Source of the DNA: Planctomycetota bacterium
Lineage (GTDB): Bacteria > Planctomycetota > PLA2 > JAEUHO01
DNA: 39,337 nt
Direction of reading: 5' to 3'
Assembly (NCBI GenBank): GCA_020851795.1
Contig: JADZCA010000025.1
Coordinates: 1-39,337, forward strand
Under the pieces are notes generated by a model. The model saw only the letters and a program-made list of their open reading frames with translations. It did not search any database and was not told the DNA's origin. Numbering within the stretch: position 1 is the first letter of the stretch; every line of letters begins with the position of its first letter. Both the position numbers and the translations under genes were made by a program. Shown piece by piece: positions 30,431 through 39,337 of the stretch.

Positions 30431-32685
30431 CGCGGCACGAGCTCGACCTCGAAGAGGCCGGCCAGGACGCGAGACACGGCCGCACCCGCAGCCTGCGAGA
30501 CCCACACGGCGAGCAGGGAGCTCCCGTCCGGGCTCGCCCGAAGCTGGGCCTCCTGCTCGGCCGCGGTGGTCGCCGCCAAGGAGCCCGACTCCTCCCACGT
30601 GCGCCCGAAGTCGGGCGTGCGCACCACGAGGACGTCGAGCGCCGTCGGCGGCGGCCGCGACGGGTCCGCCGCGAAGCTCTCCTGCGTCGCCCACGCGAGG
30701 AAGACGACGTCGCCCCGCTGCACCACCGCCGGGTCTGGCGACGAGGGCGTGGGCGCGAACCGGGGCTCGACGACCGTCGCGGACGCGGTCCCGAGTCTCG
30801 ACAGGTTCGTCGGAGCGTCCCAGCTCTCGCCCCCATCCTCGCTCCGGCGGACGTAGAGGTCGCACCACGCGGTCCCCTCGATGTCCGCCGCCTCGCGGTC
30901 GGCCGCCCAGACGTAGGCGACCAGGATCCGGTCGCCGCGGACCACACCGCGGTGCGCGCGTGCGTTCTCGAGCGCGTCGTCCTCGGTGTCCGCGCCCAGG
31001 CCCTGCGTGCTGGTCAGGTTCCACGGACGGTCGCTGGTGGCCGCGCCCGCAGGTAGCACCGCGTCGGGAGCGACGGCGGGGACCAGATCCTCAGGGCGCA
31101 GGCCCGTGGACGCGGCGTCACCGACGGCGGCGCGGCCGACCCGCGCGACGACATCGGCCGAGGTGCCGCAGCGGCCGGCCCCCTCGCGCCAGAGCAGGAG
31201 CAAGCGGAGTCCCGTCGCCGCCCCCGCGGACTGCTGCACGACGATGCGCGGACGACGGCCGTTGCGCGCAGGGTCGCTCACGATCGTCCCGGCCCGAGCC
31301 GTCGCGTCGGTCGAGAGCGGGGCGACGAAGTCGGTGAAGTCGTGGTACCGGACGTACTTCCCTTCGCCGCCTTCGCCCCCTCCTCCCTTCGTCTCCTCGT
31401 AGGCGAGCAGCGCGTCCTTGCCGACCAGGAGCAGCACCGGTCGTGACGCGCCCGGGGACACGAGCGGCGGACCGCCGCCGTCGCCGTACGCATCCGCCAC
31501 GGACGCGAGTCCGCCGTGTCCGTCGCCCGAACCTGAGAATGCGATCGCGTTGTCGGTGACCGCCACTGGCGTCGGAAACCGCGCGCCCCTCGCCGCGTCC
31601 GACGCCGAGAGGGCGGTGTACCAGAGGTCGGTCCCCGCCGACACCCGCGCGCCACTGCCGCCGTCCCCGGGCCCCTCGCCGTCACCGGGCTGCAGCCCGA
31701 GCGCGTCCTCCTGCCACACGAGCGCGAACCCCGAGGACGCGGAGGCGAGCACCGTCTCGTTGGCGTCGCGTGAGCCGTCGGTGAGGCGTTCGGGGGCGCC
31801 CCAGGTCCGCCCCCCGTCGACCGAACGAGCGACGTGGACCGCGGCGAACGGCACTTCGGCGCCGCCGGCATCCGAGAACACGGACGAACCTTGGACGCCC
31901 GTCGCCACGTAACGTCCCTCCCACGTCACGACCACGGTCGCGCCTTGGGCGACGAGCGAAGGCTTGCCGCAGTCACCGTAGTACGGCACCGGTGGCGTCG
32001 TCGGGTCACCGTCGCCGTCGACGTCGTGAGAGCTCGACGTCGCCGTACCGGACACGTTCATCGGCGCCGTCCAACTCCGCCCCCCGTCGGTGGAGCGCAC
32101 CACGAAGATGTCGCGCGCGGCCGTGCGCAGTCCCGCCGCGTCCCAGACCTCGGGGCCCGCGCCGGCCTGGAACGCCGCGACCGCGACGGTCTCGTAGGCT
32201 CCCCCGGCTCCGACGACCGTGGTCACCGCGAGCCGCACCTTCTCGGCGGACGACTCCGGACCGAGGTCGGAGACGGGGCCGGTCCCGATGCCCGGGACGA
32301 ACTTCGGGATCCGGACTATCACGTCCGGGGACGGGAGGCCCACGAGGGCGTCGTGGACGGCGGCCACCGCGAAACAGTAGGTGGCGCCGGGCGTGAGGTC
32401 GGGAACCACGTGGGCGAACCCGACGACCTCCGGCGAGCGCTGCGCATCGGCGAGCGTGAGGACGTCCCCTTCGCACCAGTAGACGACGTAGCCGGTCGCG
32501 CCCTCGACGCGCGACCAAGACACGGTCACGGCCTCGGGCACGACCACGACGTCCACCGTCGCGGGCGGGACCGGGGCGACGAGGGTGGCGCGTCCTTGCC
32601 CGCCGGCCGAGCCCCCGCAGGAGGAGCCGCCGCCCAGGACGCCGAGCACGATCGAACACACCGCCGCTCGCCGGGCGCGTCGCAT
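30427..32685 (-). CDS. Lipoprotein with an FN3 domain and sialidase-type Asp-box repeats
   Basis: A 752-aa protein with an export signal and a probable lipid-attachment Cys23 (LGGGSSCGG; the lipobox is weak at -3). An FN3-like domain (about 35-125) carries a cysteine pair in VVYWCEG and TYCFAVAAVHD. Then comes a beta-propeller-type region with Asp-box motifs S/T-x-D-x-G-x-x-W: RSTDGGRSW (196-204), RSVDGGRTW (286-294), RSEDGGESW and RTPDFGRTW near the end. Asp-boxes occur in sialidases and BNR proteins; no sialidase catalytic set is evident, so enzyme activity is not claimed. A DVDGDGDP stretch (220-227) looks calcium-binding. It may belong to the choice-of-anchor O type proteins. No strong ribosome site. 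Confidence 0.8.
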   Translation of the reverse strand: MRRARRAAVCSIVLGVLGGGSSCGGSAGGQGRATLVAPVPPATVDVVVVPEAVTVSWSRVEGATGYVVYWCEGDVLTLADAQRSPEVVGFAHVVPDLTPGATYCFAVAAVHDALVGLPSPDVIVRIPKFVPGIGTGPVSDLGPESSAEKVRLAVTTVVGAGGAYETVAVAAFQAGAGPEVWDAAGLRTAARDIFVVRSTDGGRSWTAPMNVSGTATSSSHDVDGDGDPTTPPVPYYGDCGKPSLVAQGATVVVTWEGRYVATGVQGSSVFSDAGGAEVPFAAVHVARSVDGGRTWGAPERLTDGSRDANETVLASASSGFALVWQEDALGLQPGDGEGPGDGGSGARVSAGTDLWYTALSASDAARGARFPTPVAVTDNAIAFSGSGDGHGGLASVADAYGDGGGPPLVSPGASRPVLLLVGKDALLAYEETKGGGGEGGEGKYVRYHDFTDFVAPLSTDATARAGTIVSDPARNGRRPRIVVQQSAGAATGLRLLLLWREGAGRCGTSADVVARVGRAAVGDAASTGLRPEDLVPAVAPDAVLPAGAATSDRPWNLTSTQGLGADTEDDALENARAHRGVVRGDRILVAYVWAADREAADIEGTAWCDLYVRRSEDGGESWDAPTNLSRLGTASATVVEPRFAPTPSSPDPAVVQRGDVVFLAWATQESFAADPSRPPPTALDVLVVRTPDFGRTWEESGSLAATTAAEQEAQLRASPDGSSLLAVWVSQAAGAAVSRVLAGLFEVELVPR

Positions 32686-32781
32686 GGTAGGGCCCCCGTC
32701 CCGTGGTTCTCCCGTCCGCGACGAGGGCGGGCGGCGTTCCCTCGCATGTCCGGGAGCGCCGCACCGCCCTGCGAGCCGAGG

Positions 32782-34665
32782 TCAGCGGACCTCGAACTCG
32801 ATCGACGTGGTGTTCGCGTCGACGTCGACCGAGGCGGTCGTGTCGGCAGGGTCCACCGCGACGAGGAACGTGTTGTTCGGGACGGTCGCGCCGCCAATCG
32901 ACACGTCGGGGTCGAGAGCGAACGTGGCGCGCCACCAGCCGGCGCGGGACGTCTCGGGGACCGCGGAGGTGCGCAGCGACCAGACGTACCCGTACACGAG
33001 CTTTCCCGAGACGTTGACCTCGGCCCCGTAACGGGCGCCCATGCCGCCGCCGCCGCCGCCGCCGCTGACGACGGCCGACGGCTGCAGGATCGCGACGCCG
33101 CCCTCGGCGGACGACTCGAAGCCGTCCGCGACGGCGATCTCGAGGGCCGGCACGGCGGGGTCGGGCGCACCGCCGGGCGCGAGCAGCTTCTCGATCCGAA
33201 GCCGCGCGTTCACGGCGAACACGTGACGCCGGGGCGAGCCGACGGTGGTCCCGTCGGTGCCCCAGGACTCGGTCTGACCCGAGCCGCCGAGCAACGTCAT
33301 GTTGAACGCCGTCATCGGGTCGTCGGCGACGTCCTGGTAGAGCGTCGTCTCGACGCGGACGACAGACCGCGTCGTGATGCTCGCGCTGCGGAGGTTGTCA
33401 CCCCAGTCGACGACCACCCGCTGGGAGGTGTCCCCTCCCTCGACCGTCGGCTTCGAACCGTCGCGCCAGTCTGCCTGCCACGTGCTCGCGGTCTTCTGCG
33501 GGTAGATCGTCGTCCCGTTGAGCTCGACGGCGGTCGTCAGGTCCATGAACGGGAACGGAGTGGTGACGTCGGCGGGGGTCGGGCGGAGCCCGCTCGCGAC
33601 GTCGAGCCAAGGAGGCTCGGTCCCCAGGAGCCGGGCGCCCAAGACACCGTATCCGTCGGCGAAGATGACCGGCAGCGAGAGGTTGTTGCCGTACCCCTCC
33701 TCGTGGCCACCGCCAGCGCCACCACCGCCGGCACCGCCTCGCGGCATGGCGGACACCTGGGCGGACAACGCGCTCTCGACACCACCGACCACTGCCGTGA
33801 CGCGGTAGTAGTAGGTCGTGCGCCCGAGCAGGTCCGAGTGGGTGTAGGGCGACGTCGCACCGACGATCACGTTGGCCGTCGTGTCCACGACGGGTTCGAC
33901 GTCCCAATAGAGGTTGTACGAGTCGGGCACGCCCGAGAGCGGCGGCGACCACGTCAGCAGCAGCGTCCCGGGCGCCTCCTCGGGCACCACGACGGTGAGC
34001 CCCGTGGGCGCGTCCACGACGACCTCGACCTCCGCCGCGACGACGGACGACGGGTCGGACCTGCCGCCGGACCCGATCGTGACGACCACGTAGTAGTACA
34101 TCGTGCCCCGCAGCACGCTCGTGTCGGTGTAGGGCGGCGTCGCCGTGGCGACGAGCTCTCCGCTCTCGGGCGTCAGCGCCGGGTCGGTCGAGCGGTAGAC
34201 CTCATAGCTGGTCGCCCCCTCGACGACCGTCCACTCGACCACGATCGCCGTGTCCGTCGCCACCGCGGAGATCGTGTTCGGGACCCCCGGTGGCAAGGTC
34301 GCGAGGACCTCGTCGGATCGCTCGCCGACCGCCCCGTCGTGCACGGCCGCCACCGCGAAGCAGTACGTCCCGCCCGGCAGGAGCCCCGTCACGACGAAGC
34401 CGAGCGCGAACTGCTCCGGTGACGTGCTGACGGGGCCGAGCAAGTCGGCACCCTCGCACCAGTACACGACGTAGCCCGTCGCGCCCGGCACCGTCGTCCA
34501 CGCCACCGACGCGCTCGCCGGACCCGGGACGACGGTCACTTCCGCCGGCGGGTTCGGGCCAGCGTCCGCCGGCGATCCACCCCCGCTGCCGCCGCAGCCC
34601 CCGGTCGAGAGCAGCCCCAAGCTCAAGAGCGACACGGAAGCGATGGCGCTGATCGTTCGGCGCAT
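32782..34665 (-). CDS. Lipoprotein with three FN3 domains and a beta-rich C-terminal domain
   Basis: A 627-aa protein. The signal and lipobox LLSTGGC (Cys24) are followed by a Gly/Ser linker and three fibronectin type III domains at about 37-125, 127-215 and 218-312. The second and third have the typical TSYEVYRSTD and TTYYYRVTAV strands. A Gly-rich hinge (about 313-324) leads to a C-terminal beta-rich part (about 330-627) with an internal run of glycines (near 525-532). The first FN3 domain is a close relative of that in the next gene downstream (VVYWCEG, TYCFAVAAVHD), pointing to duplication. The start has AAGGGAGA about 7 bases upstream. Surface adhesion or substrate binding is plausible but inferred. 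Confidence 0.82.
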   Translation of the reverse strand: MRRTISAIASVSLLSLGLLSTGGCGGSGGGSPADAGPNPPAEVTVVPGPASASVAWTTVPGATGYVVYWCEGADLLGPVSTSPEQFALGFVVTGLLPGGTYCFAVAAVHDGAVGERSDEVLATLPPGVPNTISAVATDTAIVVEWTVVEGATSYEVYRSTDPALTPESGELVATATPPYTDTSVLRGTMYYYVVVTIGSGGRSDPSSVVAAEVEVVVDAPTGLTVVVPEEAPGTLLLTWSPPLSGVPDSYNLYWDVEPVVDTTANVIVGATSPYTHSDLLGRTTYYYRVTAVVGGVESALSAQVSAMPRGGAGGGGAGGGHEEGYGNNLSLPVIFADGYGVLGARLLGTEPPWLDVASGLRPTPADVTTPFPFMDLTTAVELNGTTIYPQKTASTWQADWRDGSKPTVEGGDTSQRVVVDWGDNLRSASITTRSVVRVETTLYQDVADDPMTAFNMTLLGGSGQTESWGTDGTTVGSPRRHVFAVNARLRIEKLLAPGGAPDPAVPALEIAVADGFESSAEGGVAILQPSAVVSGGGGGGGMGARYGAEVNVSGKLVYGYVWSLRTSAVPETSRAGWWRATFALDPDVSIGGATVPNNTFLVAVDPADTTASVDVDANTTSIEFEVR

Positions 34666-35403
34666 GGGTGTTCTCCCTTGGCAAGCCCACGGTGGCGAGG
34701 CGACGCAAGTACCGGTCCACCCCGCCGCGAGCGCGCTGCCGCGAGTCGTTCGCAAAGCGCCCCCTCTCCCTCCGGACGGCGCGCGCCGCGCCGCAGGTCC
34801 GGTGCGATGTCCCCGCGACCACCCATCACATCCTCGGCTGCTCCTCCGCGACATCACGAGCAGCGTGAACATGCGTCGCCCGCCTCGAGCACACGCGCCG
34901 ACACCGGACGGCGGCAGGCGAAGCGCCGCCGCCGGCATCCTAGGCGTCCGAGGATCGGGTGGCGGGAGCGGACGGCGCGCGCACCCGGATGCCCGTCCGG
35001 TCCTGTCGCGCGCTGCACGAGGTTGCGCAACGAGCACGTTGCTCGCGACGGTCGTCCATGTCGCGGGTGCACCCGTACCCGGCACGAAGGTGTCGATGGC
35101 CTCGATCCTCACCGCCACGGTGCGCCGCGACGCTCCACGCACGGTGCTCGACGCCCGCGACGCGTCCTCCGATGGTTGCGCGCCGTACCGCGTCAACGGC
35201 GTTGCGTCCGTCGTCGTCGCGCTGCTCGGCGGGTTCGGCGGTGCCGAGAGCCCCCGCTTCCGCCTCGCACGGCCGCCGCGTGTCGCACGGGACCGCCGGC
35301 CACCGCCCTCGCGCGGGTGTCGACTGCCCGCGACCCGCGACCGACGGGCGCGGCAGCGCCGGCCACCGGGGTGCTCGCGGACGGCCGCGAGGGACGCGCC
35401 GGG
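34666..35403. other. Long intergenic stretch with one REP-like unit
   Basis: 738 bases without a supported gene. Open frames on both strands give Arg/Ala/Pro-rich translations without motifs. The part next to 34665 must hold the promoter of the FN3 lipoprotein series. A REP-like unit lies at 35068-35102. Nothing else stands out. Confidence 0.5.
35068..35102. repeat. Second REP-like repeat unit
   Basis: Shares CACCCGT-x-CCCGGCAC, a short spacer and GTGTCGAT-x-GCC with the unit at 29034-29062, with similar spacing. It is a single copy and not part of a gene. Confidence 0.55.
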
Positions 35404-38400
35404 TCAGTCGGGCAGGCCCCAGAGCACCCAGGCGGCCCAGTACTTCGGGTGCGTCCACTGCGACTTCGAGCGCACGGACGCCTGCGCGCGGCGCAGCGCC
35501 TCGGCGGCCGGCAGCACCGCGCCGCCGTCCTTGGGGTTCCACGCACCGTAGAACGCGCGGATGAACGCCTCCGTCGCCGCGTCGTCCACCTTCCACAACG
35601 ACGCGACCACGCGCGGCGAGCCCGCCACCATCACCGCGCGCGCCATCCCCAGCAGCCCCTCGGCCCGCACCACCCTGCCGAGGCCCGTCTGGCACGCCGA
35701 CAGCACGACGAGGTCGGCCGGGATCCGCAGCAGCGCGACGTCGCGCGCGAGCAGCCGCCCCTCGTCGGACTCGCCCGCCGTCACGAACAACGACGACAGC
35801 CACGGCCGCACGGGGTCGGCGCGCCCGTGGCACGCGAGCAGCACCGAGCGCCAGCGCGGCTTGCGCGCCAGCGCGCCCCGGATCCCCGCGATCGTGAAGT
35901 CGCGGCCGAGCACCACCTCGTCGCCGACCGCCGCCGCCTCGGCCTTCGTCCCGGGCAGCGGGTCGAAGCGGGGCTTGCGCGGCGCCGCGGGCGCCGTCCC
36001 CGCCGCCGCCGCCGGCGCCGGCGGCCAGTAGTCGGGGTCGCCGAACGCGAGCACCTGCTCCCCGCGCGGCGCCTCGTCCTCGCGGAGCACCCTGTACGTC
36101 GTCCCCGACGGCAGGTAGACGACCGCGCGCTCACCGAACAGCAGCGCCGGCGGCGTCGCCGCGAGCGGGCCGTCCGGCGACACGAGCACGCGCGTCACGT
36201 CGGGCCCGAGCCCGAGCCGGCCGACCACGAGCTTCTCGAGCGCCTTGCCCGCCGGCTCCCACGGGACGTCTTCCTCGGAGGGCGACAGCGCCGCGCACGC
36301 GTCCCGCACCTCCGCCGCGGTGCCCAGCCGCACGCAGCGCGCGGGCTCGCCGCGCGTCACGACCACCGCGACCGCGTCCACCGTCGTGAAGCCGTAGAGC
36401 ACCAGCGCGTCGCCGGGCCGCAGCAGCGCCTCGAGCTGAGGGAGGGTCGCGGCGCGCGGGTAGAAGACCGACGCCGCCGACGCCGACTTGCGCGCGCGCT
36501 GGATCTCGGAGACGGCGTCCTGCACGGCCTGCGTCGCCCGGTCGAGCTCGGCCTGCAGCGGGCCCAGCTCGCGCCGGTCGCCCCGCGGCAGCGCCGCCGC
36601 GTAGGCGCGCCGCGCCGCCGTCTCCTTCGCGCGCGCCTCGACCTCGCGCAGGCGCAGCGGCGGGTCGATCGACGCCGCGTCGAGCGCGTCGCGCCCGCCG
36701 AGCGCCTCGAGGAGCGACCCCGCGCGCCCGCTCTCGAGGAACGCGACGACCTGCCCCGCGTCGCCGAGCGCCGTCGTCGCCCCGGGCCCCGCGCCCGGCG
36801 CCGCCGGCCGCTCGGGGTCGGGCACCGCCATCGCCGCGCGCACGCCCGCGTCGTAGAGGTCGGCGTACTGCGAACGGGCGATCGCGCCCTCGTCGCCGCC
36901 GTACGAGCGCAGCACGCGCTCCATCAACGGGAACGCGTTCTTGGCCACCTCGAGCGCCACCGCCGCCTCGCCGCGCTCGAGCGCGAGCTGCGACTTCGCC
37001 GCGAGCGCGTGCACCGTGAGCGCGTCGTCGCGCATCGTGCGCGCGTCGAGCTCGACGCGCTCGAGGAGCCTCCGCGCCTCGTCGGCGTGGCCGAGGCGCC
37101 GCTCGGCCTCCGCCCGCCCGAGCGAGACCACCGCCACCGCCGACGCGTCGCGCGCCCCCTCGGCCAGCGCCCGCGCGCGCGCGAGCGTCGAGAGCGCGGC
37201 GCGCGGGTTGCCGGTGCGCGTCTGCAGCGCGGCGAGGTTGACGCGCGCCGCGATCTCCTCGCGCCGGTGCCCGAGCGCCTCGAGGATCGGCAGCGCCTTC
37301 GAGAGCGCCTCCTTGGCCGCCTCGGGGTCGTCGAGCTCGAGCTGCACCGCGCCGACGTTGGTCGCCGCGACCGCCACCGCGCCGCGCATCCCCGCCTTCT
37401 CGGCGAGCGCGCCCGCGCGCTCGTGCCCCGTCAGCGCCTCGTCGAGGCGCCCCTGCGACCAGCGCAGGTTGGCGAGGTGCGTCTCGACCGCGACGTCCAC
37501 CGTGACGTCGGACGCCTCGCGCGCCTGCTCGGCCGCGAGCCGCAGCTCGTCCTCGGCGCGCGCGTTCTCGCCGAGCCGCCGCCACAGGTCGGCGAGCTCG
37601 GCGTGGAGCACCGCCGCGGGCCCCGCCGCGCGGCGCGCGACGAAGACCTCGAGCGCCTGCCCGTGCAGCCGCAGCGCCTTGCGCAGGTCGCCCGACGCGT
37701 CCGCCGCCGCGCCGAGGTAGCCGAGCGCCCGCGCCCGCACGTCGGCGAGCCCCGCCTTGGTCGCCGCGTCGAGCGCGTCCGACAGCCACGGGCCCGCCGC
37801 CGTCCAGTCGCCGCGGCGCAGCTCGTCGGCGCCGAGCTCGATGCGCGCGAGGCACGCCCCGGCCGTGTCGTGGGCGCGGTCGGAGAGCTCGAGCGCCTCG
37901 AGCAGCAGCGACGTGCCCTCCCGGTCGCCGTCCTCGGACCGCACGCGCCCGAGCTGACGCACGACGCCCGCGAGCACCTCGAGGTTGGCCTCGGGGTCCT
38001 CGCCCAGGAGCGCGGCCGCGCGCTCGAGGCGGGCGCGGGCGGCCCGCCGCGCGCCGCGGCGCACGTCCACCTCGGCCAGCGAGACCAGCGCGCGCGCCGT
38101 CTCGTCGGAGTACCCCTCGACCTGGGCCCGCCCGAGCGCCTCCTCGTACGCCGCGCCGGCGCCGTCGAGGTCGCCCTGCCCCGCGGACAGGTCCCCGAGC
38201 GCGAGGCCCGCGGCGACCACGCCCCCGACGTCGCCGACGGTACGGAAGCCGGCGAGCGCCGCGCGCAGCGCCTCGACGGCGGCAGGGAGGTCGCCGGCGA
38301 GCCGGTGCGCGAAGCCCACGTTCATCCGCAGGCCGGCGCACGACACGTCGTCGTGGCGGGCTTCGTGGACGGCGAGGCACGCCTGCCAGCGCTCGAGCGC

Positions 38401-39018
38401 CTTCGCCGCGTCCCCGCGCCGGTACGCCGCCGTCCCCTGCGCGCGCAGCGCGTCGGCCTCGAGCCGCCGCCACCCGAGCGCGCCCGCCGCCGCCGCGGCG
38501 GCCCCCCACGCGGCCTCGGCGTCCGCACCGCGGCCCGCGGCGTCGAGTGCGAACGCGCGCCGGTCGGCCCACGCCGCCGCCGCGATCGTCGCCGCGGGCG
38601 GCACCGCGCGGTCGAGCGTCTCGACCGCCTCCGAGTACGCCCCGCGCTCCATCTGCGCCTGCGCCGCCTCGACCGCCGCGCGCACCGGCGCGTCGCGCGC
38701 GTCGCCGCAGGAGGCGGCCACCGCCGCTGCGAGCCGCTCGGTGTCGGGCCGCGGCGACGCGGCGGCGAACGCCTTCGCCGCCGACCCCTCGCCGCGCGCG
38801 CACAGCGCGTCGGCGACGAGCCACGGGTCGGGGACGTCGCCGAGCGCCAGCTCGGAGAGGCGCGCAGCGTCCTTCGCACCCACCGCCGCGAGCACGTCCT
38901 GCGCGATCTCCGCCGCGGTGGGCGCCGCGGGCCCCGCGCCGGGCGCGGGGTCGCCGTCCTCGGCGCGCGCCGTCGCCGCGCACGAGAGGAGCACGGCCCA
39001 CAGGAGCGCGCGGCGCAT
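35404..39018 (-). CDS. Secreted TPR-CHAT domain protein (putative cysteine protease) B
   Basis: A 1204-aa protein with the same plan as CHAT protein A: signal peptide (MRRALLWAVLLSCAATARA), an Ala-rich helical region of TPR-like repeats (about 30-760), a coiled coil (about 790-860), then a CHAT domain with His1064 in LACHG and Cys1109 in VLSACQTGLG. It ends YWAAWVLWGLPD, almost the same as protein A. The two are paralogues, but they differ widely in the repeat part, which suggests different partners or targets. The ATG at 39018 opens the signal peptide. No clear ribosome site. Export of TPR-CHAT proteins is less usual than the cytosolic forms known from type III-E CRISPR; the substrate is unknown. 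Confidence 0.87.
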   Translation of the reverse strand: MRRALLWAVLLSCAATARAEDGDPAPGAGPAAPTAAEIAQDVLAAVGAKDAARLSELALGDVPDPWLVADALCARGEGSAAKAFAAASPRPDTERLAAAVAASCGDARDAPVRAAVEAAQAQMERGAYSEAVETLDRAVPPAATIAAAAWADRRAFALDAAGRGADAEAAWGAAAAAAGALGWRRLEADALRAQGTAAYRRGDAAKALERWQACLAVHEARHDDVSCAGLRMNVGFAHRLAGDLPAAVEALRAALAGFRTVGDVGGVVAAGLALGDLSAGQGDLDGAGAAYEEALGRAQVEGYSDETARALVSLAEVDVRRGARRAARARLERAAALLGEDPEANLEVLAGVVRQLGRVRSEDGDREGTSLLLEALELSDRAHDTAGACLARIELGADELRRGDWTAAGPWLSDALDAATKAGLADVRARALGYLGAAADASGDLRKALRLHGQALEVFVARRAAGPAAVLHAELADLWRRLGENARAEDELRLAAEQAREASDVTVDVAVETHLANLRWSQGRLDEALTGHERAGALAEKAGMRGAVAVAATNVGAVQLELDDPEAAKEALSKALPILEALGHRREEIAARVNLAALQTRTGNPRAALSTLARARALAEGARDASAVAVVSLGRAEAERRLGHADEARRLLERVELDARTMRDDALTVHALAAKSQLALERGEAAVALEVAKNAFPLMERVLRSYGGDEGAIARSQYADLYDAGVRAAMAVPDPERPAAPGAGPGATTALGDAGQVVAFLESGRAGSLLEALGGRDALDAASIDPPLRLREVEARAKETAARRAYAAALPRGDRRELGPLQAELDRATQAVQDAVSEIQRARKSASAASVFYPRAATLPQLEALLRPGDALVLYGFTTVDAVAVVVTRGEPARCVRLGTAAEVRDACAALSPSEEDVPWEPAGKALEKLVVGRLGLGPDVTRVLVSPDGPLAATPPALLFGERAVVYLPSGTTYRVLREDEAPRGEQVLAFGDPDYWPPAPAAAAGTAPAAPRKPRFDPLPGTKAEAAAVGDEVVLGRDFTIAGIRGALARKPRWRSVLLACHGRADPVRPWLSSLFVTAGESDEGRLLARDVALLRIPADLVVLSACQTGLGRVVRAEGLLGMARAVMVAGSPRVVASLWKVDDAATEAFIRAFYGAWNPKDGGAVLPAAEALRRAQASVRSKSQWTHPKYWAAWVLWGLPD

Positions 39019-39337
39019 CGCCGCGATGCTACCCGCCCGCCCGTGTCGTACGAGCGACGGGCTCCCGACGCCGTCGCGCCCGTCGGGGCGACGACGCGGG
39101 GCCCGGGGCGACCGTCAGGCCGCCGTCGCCGCGCGCCGCGCGAGCCCGCCGAATGCACGAAAGACGAGGCCCGTCGGGCGCCGGTCGCACGTCAGGCCGC
39201 CGTCGGGGCTCGCGGATTGCGCCCGGGCGCGCGTCGGCCGCGACGACCGCGTGTTCTGGCACCACGCCGAGGAGCGGACGACGCGTGGCGACACGCATCG
39301 AATCGCCGACGGGCCCCACCTCACGCCCGGGCGCAAG
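39019..39337. other. Upstream region of CHAT B to the window edge
   Basis: 319 bases with no supported gene. The minus-strand frames are open but lack motifs. A 16-base direct repeat CGTCAGGCCGCCGTCG occurs at 39113-39128 and 39190-39205. The promoter of the CHAT B gene should lie here; none is obvious. Confidence 0.4.

Noticed and set aside
31834..34422. An 862-codon plus-strand open frame
   Set aside because: Antisense of the two lipoprotein genes, with His/Arg/Asp-rich low-complexity translation.
1..39337. CRISPR array or type III-E CRISPR effector to go with the TPR-CHAT proteins
   Set aside because: No regularly spaced repeats or cas-like genes were found, and both CHAT proteins carry signal peptides.

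Overview
The window is GC-rich bacterial chromosome. Its right half shows the codon use of a very high-GC lineage. It carries large secreted TPR-CHAT proteins, FN3/Asp-box lipoproteins, a tandem fasciclin protein and a selenocysteine tRNA. That mix fits Planctomycetota or Myxococcota-like bacteria best. No marker gene in the window settles the taxonomy, so this is an inference.

Left region (1-15.6 kb): a defence island of visibly lower and more uneven GC. On the minus strand it has a Thoeris ThsB-like TIR protein followed by a gene cut by the window edge, the decayed end of an IS21-family element (istB C-terminus plus terminal repeats), and a DUF4268/PD-(D/E)XK-like protein. On the plus strand there are a small ribbon-helix-helix protein and a TIGR04141/DUF6119 protein. 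The core is a tightly coupled minus-strand operon from 13958 to 5092: SNF2-type helicase with a degenerate PLD-like N-terminus, then a DUF4391 protein, then a type III DNA-adenine methyltransferase (Mod), then a type III restriction helicase-nuclease (Res). A PLD-family nuclease gene is transcribed divergently from it. Together this looks like an elaborated type III restriction-modification locus with extra motor and nuclease parts.

Middle region (15.6-23 kb): a canonical tRNA-Sec (anticodon UCA, 3' CCA encoded) marks the change in composition. After it come a SWIM zinc-finger protein, a start/stop-overlapping three-gene set (unknown 128-aa protein, PD-(D/E)XK nuclease, unknown 189-aa partner) and a DUF2075 nuclease-helicase. 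Next is an intergenic RNA with the conserved core of the SAM-I/SAM-IV riboswitch clan (about 22015-22104) and a long alternative stem that would compete with its P4. It precedes a 44-codon ORF whose stop overlaps the start of an unrecognised 214-aa protein. A SAM riboswitch ahead of genes that are not recognisable methionine or SAM genes is the most interesting new observation here.

Right region (23-39.3 kb): envelope and secreted functions. Two very large secreted TPR-CHAT putative cysteine proteases (minus strand, intact His/Cys) bracket a two-domain fasciclin protein, a MerR/B12-type regulator with an altered cobalamin motif, a secreted protein of unknown function, an Asp-box/FN3 lipoprotein and an FN3 lipoprotein that shares its first domain. 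Strong GC hairpins separate convergent or consecutive units. A REP-like palindromic repeat (core GTGCCGGGYAC) occurs at 29.0 kb and 35.1 kb. I saw no CRISPR array, rRNA, intact transposase, integrase or replication origin.
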